NCBI RefSeq assembly: GCF_003589595.1
Contig: NW_020653726.1
Location: 11,279,873 to 11,343,872, forward strand
Direction of reading: 5' to 3'
DNA from: Hyposmocoma kahamanoa
Taxonomy: Eukaryota > Arthropoda > Insecta > Lepidoptera > Cosmopterigidae
DNA: 64,000 bases
Position 1 is the stretch's first letter; every line of letters begins with the position of its first letter. Positions 1 to 11,310 of the stretch are shown one piece after another. The notes below the pieces were generated by a model. The model was not told the origin of the DNA and made no database searches. It saw only the letters and a list, made by a program, of their open reading frames with translations. The position numbers were made by a program, and so were the translations under genes.

Positions 1-1350
1 TTCAATTTCTCTTAAATAAATTAGTTCACTTATTCAGGTTTTTTGCATAGTATTTTAAGCGGTGGGAGTCAATATTTATGTTTTCATTTTCACTTATATC
101 ACAATAATTTCTATCACTTTAAACAAAAACTTTGAATTCGTAATTAGTGGAATTTTCAGGATAAAGTCTTTTGTAATTTAGTTTAAGATAAGTAATATAG
201 TTCTAACTTTCTTCATCACTATTTCTTTCTTGGTTTTTTCTTCATAAAACATAAAATAAAATTAATAATCTTTGTAGACTGTAGTTGCAACTTCAAAAGC
301 ACGCTATTTTTCCACATTATTTATTTATTTATAAAGCATTGGCTTCAGAGCCATCAGCATAATGGTAACAAATAATCAAGAAACGCACAACGTAATGTAC
401 ATAAACTAAAAATTAATTCGTGTAAAAAATGTACTATTCGACCATTTCTCTCTTACAGGATTTTCCACACGTTGCTGTTTTTGTTCTTTCGTCTAAAAAG
501 ATAGGCTAGGTTCAAACGTTATACTGCCTCGCCTTTAGTGGCGATCTAACGTCTTTATTAAAATTCTGCAAATTGACGTTTTTAGTAGGTAATACTTTTT
601 CTACTGTAATGGCAAGTCTATATATTTTTTACCGTCATGATAAACGTAAAATATGCGGAATTATACGAAGACGCTTTTAATTTTCCGTCGGTGATGCATG
701 TTGTCGTTGTCATGACGTTTATAGTAAATAATTGATTGGACACACCGTTGTATTAAAAAAATTGTGAATGTACGTACGTACACATATATATATTGGTATA
801 TCGATATAGTCGTAATCGATGTAGTCCGTCAAATCGATATGGAGAGTATTATACACGTGCAACACTAAACTTCAGTAACGTTCGCGGGATTCGCTCTGGA
901 CCTTTTGGAGGGAAAAGTGTCGTTTTTATTTTGACTTTCAATTATTTTGTGAAATCTAGTTTAAAGTGGAATAGGATAGTGCTATTGTGCCTTAATCGAA
1001 GATTAAAACGCGAAATTATACGAATCTCGAACTAAAATACCCGTATCGGCCCGTTCTAAGGAATCCCGAGTCAATCCAAGCACGCCGCCACAAATTGCCT
1101 ATCCTCTTTGTGGCGGCCATATTTACAGAAAAACTTATTTTTATGTTTTCGGCTGCCGGACTTTATTTCCATGGCCAGCAATAAATTAAAAAGAAAAAGT
1201 AACGTTCGCGTCGTGTCAAATACTGTCAAATATCTCCTGTCTCTGTCTGTCACTCAAATGTTTCTGTCTGTCGGTGTGTGGTGTATTACAGTTCGGAGTG
1301 GTATTCGTTACTTTTGATTTTTGTTTGGATTTTCTTCAGTTTTCTTCGAC
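1..1350. other. Upstream region of the HYLS1-like gene, no gene recognised
   Basis: AT-rich sequence with short ORFs that show no recognisable protein. A small TTTA run lies near 318-331. The promoter and 5' UTR of the downstream gene should lie toward the right end of this stretch (roughly 1100-1350), but I see no decisive core-promoter motif. Confidence 0.4.
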
Positions 1351-3272
1351 ATGGATGATGAATATTACCGTTTAACTTCTGAACTGGACGCTAGAGAAAT
1401 ATTAAGATATTTAAACAATTTGGGCATTCATAATATTAGTGGAGAAGTTCTAAAGTATTTCATCACAGGTACGGTTTTTTATTGCTACGTTTTACCGCCT
1501 ATTTACGTATAAATTTGTAGTAAAGCAGTGGTCAATTTATAATTACAGATCTAAAGAAGCTTATTAAGTACGATATAGCAAAGAGGTACAAGAAAGATAC
1601 TGAAGAATATGAATCTCAAGGTGTTGAAAGATTGCATAGCGCGAGTACATTTTGTTCACGATTACGATCAATAAGTAGCAGTAACACTATTCCACAATGT
1701 TCTAAACAATGCCAGAAGGGAAGGCAGCCTTTAAAAATGAGGAATGTACATTCTGCACCAGTATTAGGACAGCAAACAAAGACTCAAGAGGAAAAGTTGC
1801 CAAGGCGAGCATGCTCTTGTATTAGGGAAGAGAAAAAAGCTGAAAAAATACCTAAAGAAACCAAGGAAACTATCCATTCCAATACTAACTGTAAGTAAAA
1901 TATAATACTAGATAATAAGCAACTTAATAAAAATGTCATTAAGAGATATTAAAGTTAATTTTTTTTGTATTTTTAGTGATAAAAGTACCAAAACAGCCAG
2001 TAAAAAAGAAATGTGACCCAGTGTCACTGTACCACTACTACACATCATTATGGGATAAATACAAATCAAATGTACCAGGAGAAAATGACTGGGCAGAGCT
2101 CAGATGGAGTATACGACAAAGAATGGCTGGTAGTACAGCATCTACAGGCAATAAGGTAAGTTGAAAACAAATTGATGGCTTTCAAGAATAGTGGTTGATT
2201 TCAAAACATCTCATTCATAAGGAAGACAGTTAAATAAAGTGAGGGTTATTTAGTCCACATGGCGTAAAAGCCCAACAAACTATAGTTGCAAAGTGATTAT
2301 TTTAACCAATGGAAAGTTCAGTATTTTATTCGCAACAAAAAGAACATAACATCATCGTGGAGTGAATACCTCATATGTGATTTCTATGTAATTTTTCCGG
2401 ACAAAGATAAAAATGTGTAAAATGTAGTAAATGTAATGATGTTTGTGTTAGAATTTTAATTAGTTAGATTATACCTGTTTCAGATACTATATTACTTTAA
2501 TAATATACTTCAACAAGAAGTTTAAAGTTAACAAAAATCAGTAAAAACAAACAATGTGAAAATGTGTATGTCAGGTTTTCACTCTTAAGGTGATGATAAG
2601 CACTTATTGAACATATCAATGGTAAAATTGCAAAAGTAACGGTTTTGCTTTGGGCCACTATTCTTAATAAGCAGCGGATTGCAGAAAATAAATTTTCAAA
2701 ATCTGTACTTAACAGATCTTATTGAAAGAATTTTCTAGGTGTGAAGATTGTTTTAACTCTGTTTAATAACAGACAAAAGCAAAGTACAGTTAGTTATTAT
2801 GGACAACTAAGAGTCCATCATAACATGAAAAATTTTAAACCAATTTTTATTTTATTATAAACACAAGTTACTAACTGAGACACATAGCTGTATAAATGAA
2901 TGATAATTAGAAATTTTTTGATTGATTGGACACTTTTGGATTGAATTGTCATGTGTGTCTTGTATGCTTTATAGTGATAAAATAATTTGACAGACGTACC
3001 AATTACTTGGCCTCTTATTAGGGAATTCCATGTATTATATGATCACCAGAGTAATAAAATTAACTCCAGGGCAATACTTACAAACACAACACTCAACAAG
3101 GAACTCAATTTAGAAAAGCTCATTTCCCAAATTGATCCAGTCAGGAATCAAACTGGTGATCTCCTACACACACAGTGTACACTACAGTCTTTGCGATTGT
3201 CAAATAATATCATTTACTTGTTTTCAGGGCTCGGAACAAAGGCTTCGGGGAAAAGGTGATTTAAAGAAATGA
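1351..3272 (+). CDS. Hyls1: HYLS1-like centriolar/ciliogenesis protein (4 coding exons)
   Basis: The coding exons are 1351-1468, 1549-1890, 1977-2155 and 3228-3272. Introns start with GTACGG, GTAAGT and GTAAGT and end in CAG, TAG and CAG. Phases match throughout and give 227 residues. The start is the ATG beginning MDDEYYRL. Residues 167-203 form the HYLS1 box: DPVSLYHYY, then PGEND, then ELRWSIRQRM, which is the signature of the family. The middle (about 60-150) is Ser/Lys-rich and probably disordered. HYLS-1 proteins are core centriole components needed to build the ciliary basal body; vertebrate forms are about 300 aa, so this one is short, as expected outside the conserved box. The last exon adds only 14 codons after a 1.07-kb intron. 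No frameshift or stop is seen. Function is inferred from the family. Confidence 0.88.
2156..3227 (+). other. Third intron of the HYLS1-like gene
   Basis: A 1,072-bp intron between exons 3 and 4, from GTAAGT to TTTTCAG. It is AT-rich. An open stretch at 2987-3259 crosses the acceptor and has no recognisable homology, so I treat it as chance. Confidence 0.75.
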
Positions 3273-3343
3273 CAATCAATTTATTGGAGATTGTTATGGA
3301 CATAATCTTCAAAGAGAAAACATGTTGCTTATGTTAATTTTGA

Positions 3344-3349
3344 AATAAA
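3344..3349 (+). promoter_or_regulatory. Polyadenylation signal AATAAA of the HYLS1-like gene
   Basis: A canonical AATAAA lies 72 bp after the stop codon. Minus-strand AATAAA hexamers at 3370-3380 could serve the convergent mRpL4 gene, so the two 3' ends may overlap. Confidence 0.6.
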
Positions 3350-3621
3350 AACATTGACTTTTTATAACATTTATTTTATTAATATTTTTCAATATACTAT
3401 TTAGTGTATTGGACAAGAACACTGATAAAATGAAAATGATAAAAAATGGTCAGGATAAAAACATAATTGCCATATTATTATATTGTGTATATATTTTAAA
3501 ATACTATTTACTGCTTTCTATGTATTAGCTTTTTAATGTATCTTCTGATTTTCCTCAATAAACATTCCTCCCCATGTAATTTTGAGGGGTCAGTGTTCTT
3601 TTCACAACAGTTAAAATAAAA

Positions 3622-4747
3622 CTACACTTGGCTTAATTTAAATGCAGCCTCTTTGTCTCTAGTAATAGAATTTAGATGATGTAAAATGCGTTCTTCAATT
3701 TTCTCTGCAGCTCTCATAGTAAGGACTAGGGTATCATGTTTCAGCATTGAGTATACATTCAGGCCATACACAGGTATAATATTGACATGCGGCAGACTAT
3801 CAGTGGCTGCTATTACATTTTGTGGGGCATAGTCAGTGCTGAAATGGAAACAAAAAACAATATATTAAAACAGTCCTGGAATCGAGGAGCGTCTGAACAT
3901 AATTTATCCAACTTGAACTGCTAAATCTTTCTTAAAAATACATTGCAAATGCACAAAGCGAAAAGAGATTAGAAGAAATATGAATTGAAATTTACCAGAT
4001 TTATCACTGTTTGTTTTGAAGCTCCTCATTATACATAAAACGTAATGCCACACTACTGTATCACACTATCACAGTATGAGCTCATAAGTATGCTACTTAC
4101 TCATCAACAAGTAACACTGAAGGTCCCCAATTCCTCTTTTCAATCAACTGTGCTAAATATTCAGGTTCATCTGATGGTAATTCTAAATCCCTCACAACAT
4201 GGAGATCGTCTTGTGCTAACTTTGCAGACAGAGTTGCTGTTAATCCATATATTCTCAAATGAAATGGCAACATGAAGAAATGAGTTTTGCCCGAGCGTGG
4301 ACCGTGAACTACTCCGCCGCCTCTGAATAAAGGAGATCTAATAGACCCATGTCGGGCTCTGCCTAATCCTTTCTGAGGCCAAGGCTTTCGTCCACCACCT
4401 TTCACTTCCGCTCTCGTTTTCGTATGGGCCCAAGACACCCACCTATACTTCCTCTGCCACACAATATTACGATGAATAACGTCTATCCTAGGCATAGAGG
4501 CATATACAGTTGGATGTAACTCAAACAACCCCAGTTTTTTCTCTTCGATCGTATCCAAGTTTTCAATCCACACTTCACGTGGTTTTGTGTATTGTGGTGG
4601 GAATTTCCAATCCTTTTGGGTTATAGTCAAAGAATCATTTGTGTTTGGAACAGATATAGCATTAGAGGCCACTGAAGAGAATATACGAATTTGCGGAGCC
4701 ACATTGATGTGGAGCCTTTTAATTGCACTTATTAGTAGGGAAGTCAT
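3622..4747 (-). CDS. mRpL4: Mitochondrial large ribosomal subunit protein L4 (uL4m), 2 exons
   Basis: Exon 1 is 4747-4101 and exon 2 is 3838-3622. The intron runs from GTAAGT (4100-4095) to an AG at 3840-3839 and joins in phase, giving 287 aa. The N-terminal 25-30 residues are Ser/Arg/Ile-rich without acidic residues, which fits a mitochondrial targeting peptide. The L4 core follows: [16 protein letters not shown], then [15 protein letters not shown] and [14 protein letters not shown], the conserved loop that reaches into the ribosome at the exit tunnel. Exon 2 holds the C-terminal part, including [18 protein letters not shown]. The length is close to that of other animal MRPL4 proteins (about 300 aa). 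It should act in the mitochondrial ribosome. It converges on the HYLS1-like gene. No lesion is seen. Confidence 0.95.
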
Positions 4748-5945
4748 GCTTGCTTGCTTATTTATTTAATATCTAATAATATACAACTAGAATTATTTGG
4801 TAATTAAATAAAACTGCTAAATAAACCGAGACTGCTGCAGAGAATTGTCAAAATTTTTAGGTTATAATTTTATTCAAAGTGTGTTTGTTACTCATTCAGC
4901 CTCATTGAATGTCTGCTTGATTTGGTACAGATACCTATTTAAAATGAACTGTATTATTGAAAAAAATCTAGTATACTTTAGTTTTTATATTTTCCGAAAG
5001 AACGCCATGTCAAGGTGAACAGATTTTTATGCATGGCGCATTAGCACCAGCGTTGAGCGGATAGAGCTCGAATATTTAAAGTCCAATCATAATTTTAGTA
5101 GAAACATTAAGTTTTCTGTAAAACTAACTAACGGTACCAGTAGGTATGAGTTGTCGCTCCGTGTATCGTATACACGCCCGGTTTACACTTTTATGTGTAA
5201 TGTAAGGCGGCAAATGCAAAATTAAAAACATTGTATGCTGTGTAAAAAAATGAAATATCCTTCTGGTGTGCTTAAAAGTGCTTCCTTGGACTGTGTATCT
5301 CCATTAAGGGTGTACTGCATCGTCATCTGATATTAAAGGGACATATGACAGTCTCTGTTGACGCGTGCAACATCCAGCACGTATCCAGGTGACTCTCAGC
5401 GCCGAAATATAATGCCAAATTCAAGTATACAAGTCATGAAGGTTTTTGTTAGGACAGGTTATTGTCGAATGTCAGTCATGGTGATAATGTCTAGTCATGG
5501 AAGATAATTATACTGTAAGGTTACATCTATGAGTCAGCAAGAGGAGAGCAAGATTAGGGTCATTGTATTCAATTACTAGATGATACTGGGTCGATGCGCA
5601 AATACCTTATTGGATCTGAGTAAATGCTTAGTGTCAGGCTTAATGGGCTCGTGTGCCAATACTACTGAGTCGATGCACCTGTATTGAAACTTAATTTTAA
5701 TGTGTTATTTCTTTGCAATTGAAAGTTCCATGTATAAGGTTCAAATTAAAGCAAACGGTTATGATTACTTAAATTATTGGATGTTTTTCTTGAACGAAAC
5801 CTAATCTGTAAAAAGTTAAGGTCTCTAGTTAATTTGAATTGAAAGCGTTTCCCAAAAAAGCGTCTGTTTTCGCAAAACGAGAATGACTCCGAACTTTGGA
5901 CATAAAAACGTATTTGTAGTTTCACTACGTTAGGAAAGTTTTTTT
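4748..5945. other. Spacer upstream of mRpL4, no gene recognised
   Basis: AT-rich sequence without a supported ORF, RNA gene or repeat. The mRpL4 promoter should lie in the first few hundred bases, with no clear motif visible. Confidence 0.4.
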
Positions 5946-6155
5946 TTATAAAAAAATAGGTGCGCATTTGACCTCCATCTCACACGATGGAAAGTGACGA
6001 TGAGGTCGACGACGTAGCATGTACACCTAAATAATGGCTTTTTTTTTCACTCTCGCCTTGAAGATCCAAGCTATATATAGCCTTCGGAGAATATGCCCGC
6101 AGGCAGAGAATTCCATTCCTTCGCCGCTAGCCATATAAATCTGGAAAACAAGCGC
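5946..6155 (-). pseudogene. LINE ORF2 C-terminal fragment
   Basis: Read on the minus strand, the segment gives KEWNSLPAGIFSEGY followed by a stop. This is the WNSLP motif found near the C-terminus of Jockey/R1-type LINE polymerases. In another frame, FKARVKK follows. The element runs toward an A/T-rich tail near 5940-5955. It is short, frame-broken and non-functional. Confidence 0.6.
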
Positions 6156-6229
6156 TTCGTGAGAATAATATATAATAGTAGGAATAAATCCCGAGGGAGA
6201 TAGAGAGTTTCGATCGACAGCTAGCAAGA

Positions 6230-6972
6230 ACAACAAAGCGGCGGGCGATGTTGGAATCACTACACAGCTTCTGAGAGCAGGCGCCAAGCCGATACTTAAA
6301 GTCCTCTAGAAGCTTTTCATTTCTGTCATCGTCGAAGGTCAAACGCCGAAGGCATGGGGCAGAAGCGAGGTCGTCCTGTTCTTCAAAAAGGGTGATAAAA
6401 CAATCTTGAAGAACTGTCGGCCAATCTCGCTTCTGAGCCATATCTATAGGTTGTATTCGAGAGTTATCACAAATCGTCTTGCTCGCAGATTTGACGATTT
6501 CCAACCTCCCGAACAAGCCGATTTCCGAAAGGGTTATAGTACCATAGACCACATCCATACGCTGCGGCAGGTTATGCAGAAAACCGGGGAGTATAACCGG
6601 CCACTTTGCTTAGCGTTTGTGGATTATGAGAAGGATTGATTCGATCGAGACCTGGGCGGTGCTGCAGTCTCTCCAAAGGTGCCAAGTAGACTATAGGTAT
6701 ATCGAGGTGTTAAGGTACTTATACAAAAACGCCACTATGTCAGTCTGATTACAGGATCAGAGCTCTAATCCTATCCAGTCCAGTCCAGTTACGTAAGTCT
6801 AACTTTGAGAAAGAGATCTCTCGTCGAATCCAACTAGGATGGGCAGCGTTCGGGAAACTACAAACAATTTTGCGTCCAAATTACCTCAGTGGACTTGTGT
6901 GTTATCGTGTGTATGTCGTGGAGACCGTTGCGGCAGGCCTATACCCAGCAGTGGGCGTCGTATGGCTGAATG
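6230..6972 (+). pseudogene. RTE-type LINE fragment (RT palm N-part plus 3' end)
   Basis: The translated stretch contains NCRPISLLSHIYRLYSRVI and then EQADFRKGYSTIDHIHTLRQ, which are RT motifs typical of RTE-clade LINEs. It stops at 6637-6639 just after AFVDYEKD, where the first catalytic Asp block would begin. Further frame-broken homology follows. The end at about 6925-6972 has the lepidopteran RTE 3' terminus (GGCCTATACCCAGCAGTGGG followed by GCTGAATGATGA). The middle of the RT and the YADD box are deleted, so this is a dead fragment. Confidence 0.75.
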
Positions 6973-7074
6973 ATGAATCGTAATCGAGATGAGGGTAGTC
7001 GTCGACAGCGAAAGACGGTAGACAGACGACAGACAGAGTATCTGTTCTTCAAACTGTCATCTGCCGCTGGCCAG

Positions 7075-7170
7075 TCAACCTGTGACGGTGGATCGTGTAA
7101 CCGTTCCGAAATATCGGGAAAATATATAAAGAAATCGTATCGTCGAAACCTGTAATTAGTGATTATCACA
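7075..7170 (+). repeat. Fragment of fold-back repeat C
   Basis: It shares CGTTCCGAAATATCGGGAAA and the GAAACCTGTAATTAGTGATT end with the longer palindromic copy at 42397-42516 plus 49436-49460. Only one arm is kept here. Confidence 0.55.
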
Positions 7171-7233
7171 CAATATTAAAACGCCCAGGAACAATGACTT
7201 TCGGGTGTCACATTCACTAAGTACTTAATTACA

Positions 7234-7389
7234 CACCGCCATTGAGTCATGCTGGATTGTTTTTAATTGAATTGAAGATTGTTTTCAAACATTGTCTTCA
7301 TGAGTCATAATTATAAGCCAAGACATCAAAGCAATTTAGGTAACGTGGGGGGTGCAATAAAAACAATCCAGCATGACTCAATGGCGGTG
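7234..7389. mobile_element. 156-bp fold-back / MITE with perfect 31-bp inverted ends
   Basis: Bases 7234-7264 and 7359-7389 are perfect inverted complements (31 of 31). The outer end is CACCGCCATTGAGTCATGCT. The 94-bp centre is AT-rich with no ORF. I see no clear target-site duplication, so it could be a MITE, a solo fold-back or a stem-forming element. Confidence 0.7.
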
Positions 7390-8400
7390 GAACCTCTACG
7401 ATTTTCATTTTCGTTTATTGCTATAGGGCACTCGAACTGAGACATTAATTACAGACTTTACGGAAGTAGGCTTTTGCTCTTAAATCTTAAAGTTAGCGGA
7501 ATCTTTTGACTTTACTTCTGGAAATTTCCAAATTCTGTTTTTTGAAAAATTGCGGGCAAAACTTGTGTTACATAAAATTACGCCGTTAGGCTCTTTACTT
7601 TAAAAATTATTTTCTGTTTCGTTAATTTTTTTTTTAAAGTATTCACTAAATAAGTTAAATATACCTAAGTTTCTAACTAAATAAGTTTGCAGATAGGTAC
7701 TTTGATACCTACTCGTCGCCAATGAATAACAAAACAAAATATTATAGATATATAAAAATAGCTTTCATTCCATTTTTATTCCCTCAGAGATGGGTAGTGG
7801 ATTAAAATCGAATCTGTTCCTCACGGTTTTTTAAATCTTGGGCGTAAACCATTGCACGTGCCAAATAATTTGGTATATTTTAGATAGAAAGAAAATACAA
7901 GTAATTGACTATCACAAATAACACCACACAGAAATAAAACAGAAAAAAAGATATTTAAAAACATAATCAAAAAAATTCTAACTTAAGACACAAATAGATT
8001 ATAAAACAAAATCACAAACAAAACCAAAACTAAATTAAATTTTAATGTAGATGGGTAGCAAAAAGAATGAAAACGCTCTGCCGAAGTAATACTAATTATT
8101 TATTTTTTAATCAAATATTTGAAAATAATGGATTATTTAGGGAATGAAGTTAAATAAAAATCCTTAGATCATTATTACTTATTAGCTTAGTTGTTATAAA
8201 AATGTTCAAATCTTACTTTATCGCCTTTATGTATTTGTTTTTTAAATTAACTGTTTAAATTAATTTTTCTTTATGAAGGGAAATATAATGTAGCTATAGG
8301 TAATGCCTACATATAATTTCGTTTCGTACCTACTTCGATTATGACAATTTGGATAATATACATTTTGCGTATTTAATTTTAATGTTAATCACTTTCAAAG
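7390..8400. other. AT-rich spacer, nothing recognised
   Basis: Very AT-rich sequence with homopolymer runs, and no supported ORF, RNA or repeat. Confidence 0.4.
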
Positions 8401-8960
8401 TCAGACATGTTTTGTCCACTGCATTCCATAAAATCAAGATTCTGGATTTGATCCAGTCATCATTTTGCATATACTTCCATGACTAGTTGGGAATTGAGAT
8501 TCTTTAAATGCAAAACTGCTGCCATCATTGGATTCTTCATTACGTTTGGTTCAACCAAATTCCTATATAAATATGAAGGTTAATTTGGATGCTCTTTCAC
8601 TTGTGGGTAATTTTCTGGTTAGTTTATCTACTTGCTTTAGGTGACAATTTTTATTATTTAAGTGTTCTAGAATGTTATTATGAAGTATTATTGATAAATT
8701 CGGGTGTGGTATCCTAAAATATTATTTAATACTTCACGATAATATACTCCAATACATAAATAATAAAAATTGCCACCGAAATATGCGTAGGTAGCGAATG
8801 GCGACAAGTTACCTGAAAATTACCCTTGTAAGGCTTAATATTTATTTCTTTTGTTGGTGTGGATGTTTCCATATGGGCTGTGGGAACGTTCCACGGTGCT
8901 GTTAGTAATCGCCAGGCAATTTTGTTCAAATTGGTTGAGTCACATATTCCTTCCACCAAG
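8401..8960 (-). other. Unrecognised coding-like segment
   Basis: The minus strand holds two ORF-like pieces. The upstream one, within 8959-8726, reads CDSTNLNKIAWRLLTAPWN. The downstream one, about 8600-8400, reads MMAAVLHLKNLNSQLVMEVY and ends in DFESD, with internal stops. The junction carries an imperfect inverted GGTAATTTTC motif (about 8608 and 8815). I do not recognise the protein. A decayed transposase or a lost host gene are both possible. Confidence 0.25.
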
Positions 8961-10182
8961 CAATAATAGCACTTATTTTTCTTCCAAGCAAAATGGAGCA
9001 GCCATTCTACTTACTTACTTTAAGAGCGTAGCAAACATCACTGGAAACCAAAGTATGAATGAAATTATGAAACCAATCTCAGATGTGAGTGTGACACTGT
9101 AATCAATTAAATGTATCATGGTGAGTGTTTTTATTACAATGAAAGATATGAGATCAAAATTTGATTTAATTTTACCAGAAATTTTAAAGCACCGAAGATC
9201 AGAGAACCATTATCACTGGAGTTGATCACAGAATATTTATGTGCGTAAAGCCAATCCATATAGTGGTACATTTGTTAGGCCCAGTCTCTCGAAAGTGAAC
9301 TTATGAACTTATGAATGAATATGAAGAAATTGCAGTGTTTGAAGACATAAAAGACATGATCTAATATTTAACATGCTCTTGCTTTAGTCCTTGCCGAGGA
9401 CAAGATTCTCGTTGTTGCTATCGGACCCATTTACTAAATACAACATGTATTGACAGTTAAATAATAATTTCCAACATATTAAATAAAGGTATACTTAAAA
9501 GTGTAATAAAATAAGCTCTTGACACGTCGGAACATTACAATTTTTCTTTCAATGAGTATGGATCACATACAGTCCAATCTCAATTTCAATTCCATCTCGC
9601 CGATTTGGCCCAGAATTAGGTGCGATTTATTTTCATTCGTTACATTCTCTCGCTCTCGAAGGTAAATGTTAAGGCTCCGCTGGATTTATGGGCCCGCAGC
9701 CAAATCTTGAGAGGTTCATTGTTAAAAGAGAACTCACTTATTCAAACTTATTTGAAATATTCCTCTTCGATTTTATTTCCCACGGCCCTCCTTCGACTTA
9801 CCTACCTATTGTGAATGTAAATATAAAGGCTTACATAACTATAGCGATTGCGACCTTTTTGACGCCGGTTTGTTATGTATGACTGGCTGGCTGACGGACT
9901 GACGGAAACGGACTGGCAGACGGTGGGTTTGAGTTCTTTGGTTCAACCGATAGTGTCACTTGTTGTATACTTAACCAGACTGTCTAATAAAGGAAGACTG
10001 CCCTGAGTTGTGTTTTCCGATTCGATAATAAACAAATTTCATAATTAAAGCTTTTGCTAAAAAACTTGAATTAAAATATAATTGTAAGCATTTTAACAAC
10101 GTACGTAGATAATTAAAGCAGTAGCTGTTGTAAAGAATAAAAAGAAACATCTTAATATATTTAATTTTCAATATTTTTTGAA
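8961..10182. other. Spacer, nothing recognised
   Basis: No supported gene or repeat is visible. A short GACGGACTG-like imperfect tandem lies at about 9881-9925. Confidence 0.35.
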
Positions 10183-10288
10183 GTGGCAGTAGAGCTCCTT
10201 GACGTCCAGAAAAGTACTAGTAAAGACGGGTTAAGGGTGCGGGTGAAATTACAGGCACGTGGAACTGTGGCAGTAGCCCTCACATTCA
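10183..10288 (+). repeat. Family A dispersed repeat, degenerate partial copy (A1)
   Basis: It matches the start (GGCAGTAGAGCTCCTTG) and middle (GGGTGAAATTACAGGCAC) of the roughly 300-bp family A, best seen at 13226-13535, with most of the centre missing. Confidence 0.6.
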
Positions 10289-10989
10289 GCCTTATACATT
10301 AATATATCAGTACTAAAACAGCAAATTATAAAAAATAATATTATTACATACTTTACAAGTTCAATATCAATTCTTATATACACATGTAACTCACAGTATT
10401 ACGTTGTATTACTACCTCCTGGCTAGAAAATGCGAATATGCGACTGTTATAAATTTTTTTCTGCAACTATACCAGACAAGCTTTGCCCCATTATTTTTGA
10501 CCGCTTTAAAACATTGGTTTGATTCATTACATTATTTTAAGAAAGGAATTTAGATAATTTTAAAAATGTTGATGCTAAATTCATGTACGGAAAGGAAATC
10601 ACTATAATCGTAATATATGTAATTAATAAATGTATCGTCAAGAAGAAAATTTCCTTCATTCTTTCAATTATAAAATAAGTACACAAATAGTTCTCATACT
10701 TAAAATATTACAATAATCGATATAAATACTAATGAATTATTAGTTATGCTAACATACGTATGTTGATCAATACTTGCTAGAATAAAAATTGGTAAAAGTT
10801 ATTCGTTATGTCAAAGTTTTGTTGCTTGTTATTCTGATAAAGTAGATTATGAAAAAAGTACTTCGCGGAAATTGGAAAACACAATATGAATTACGTTTCT
10901 GTAATTATATATTTCAATACTTTTTTCCGTTTACAGTGCCTACAAATTTGCTCGATTGTTTGACGATGGACACGTGTCGACCTACAATA
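10289..10989. other. AT-rich spacer, nothing recognised
   Basis: No ORF, RNA gene or clear repeat is supported. Confidence 0.35.
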
Positions 10990-11310
10990 ATCTCAATAAT
11001 CTCAGTACTATAAAAACGACCTCAAAATTTTGTTGAATTAATTTATTTGCCAAATTTTATTGAAATCAGTTACCGGAAAGTGCGCGAAACCGGTGTCATC
11101 CCCTAGTTTGCCACTAGAGGTGGAATATTTTCTTCAAAATATTTTATTCAAATTTAAATGGGACCACCAACTATTATGTAAGGTAAACCTTCTTTACAAC
11201 AAAAAAATAATCATCGAAATCGGTTCACAAATTATCGCGTAACATACATACAAAAATAAAAAAAAAAACAAAAATTGAGAACCTCACTCCTTTTTTGAAG
11301 TCAGTTAAAA
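10990..11310 (+). repeat. Family F dispersed repeat (copy F1)
   Basis: It contains GTTACCGGAAAGTGCGCGAA, ATCGCGTAACATACATACA and the end CTCCTTTTTTGAAGTCAGTT. Related copies lie at 17995-18258 (+), 18296-18478 (-) and 51715-51862 (+). The fixed right end suggests a retroposed element, but no coding part is present. Confidence 0.65.

Noticed and set aside
793..1035. 80-codon ORF upstream of HYLS1
   Set aside because: No recognisable composition or family, and it lies in promoter-type sequence.
2987..3259. ORF within HYLS1 intron 3
   Set aside because: It crosses a good splice acceptor and has no homology I recognise; the exon 4 frame is the other one.
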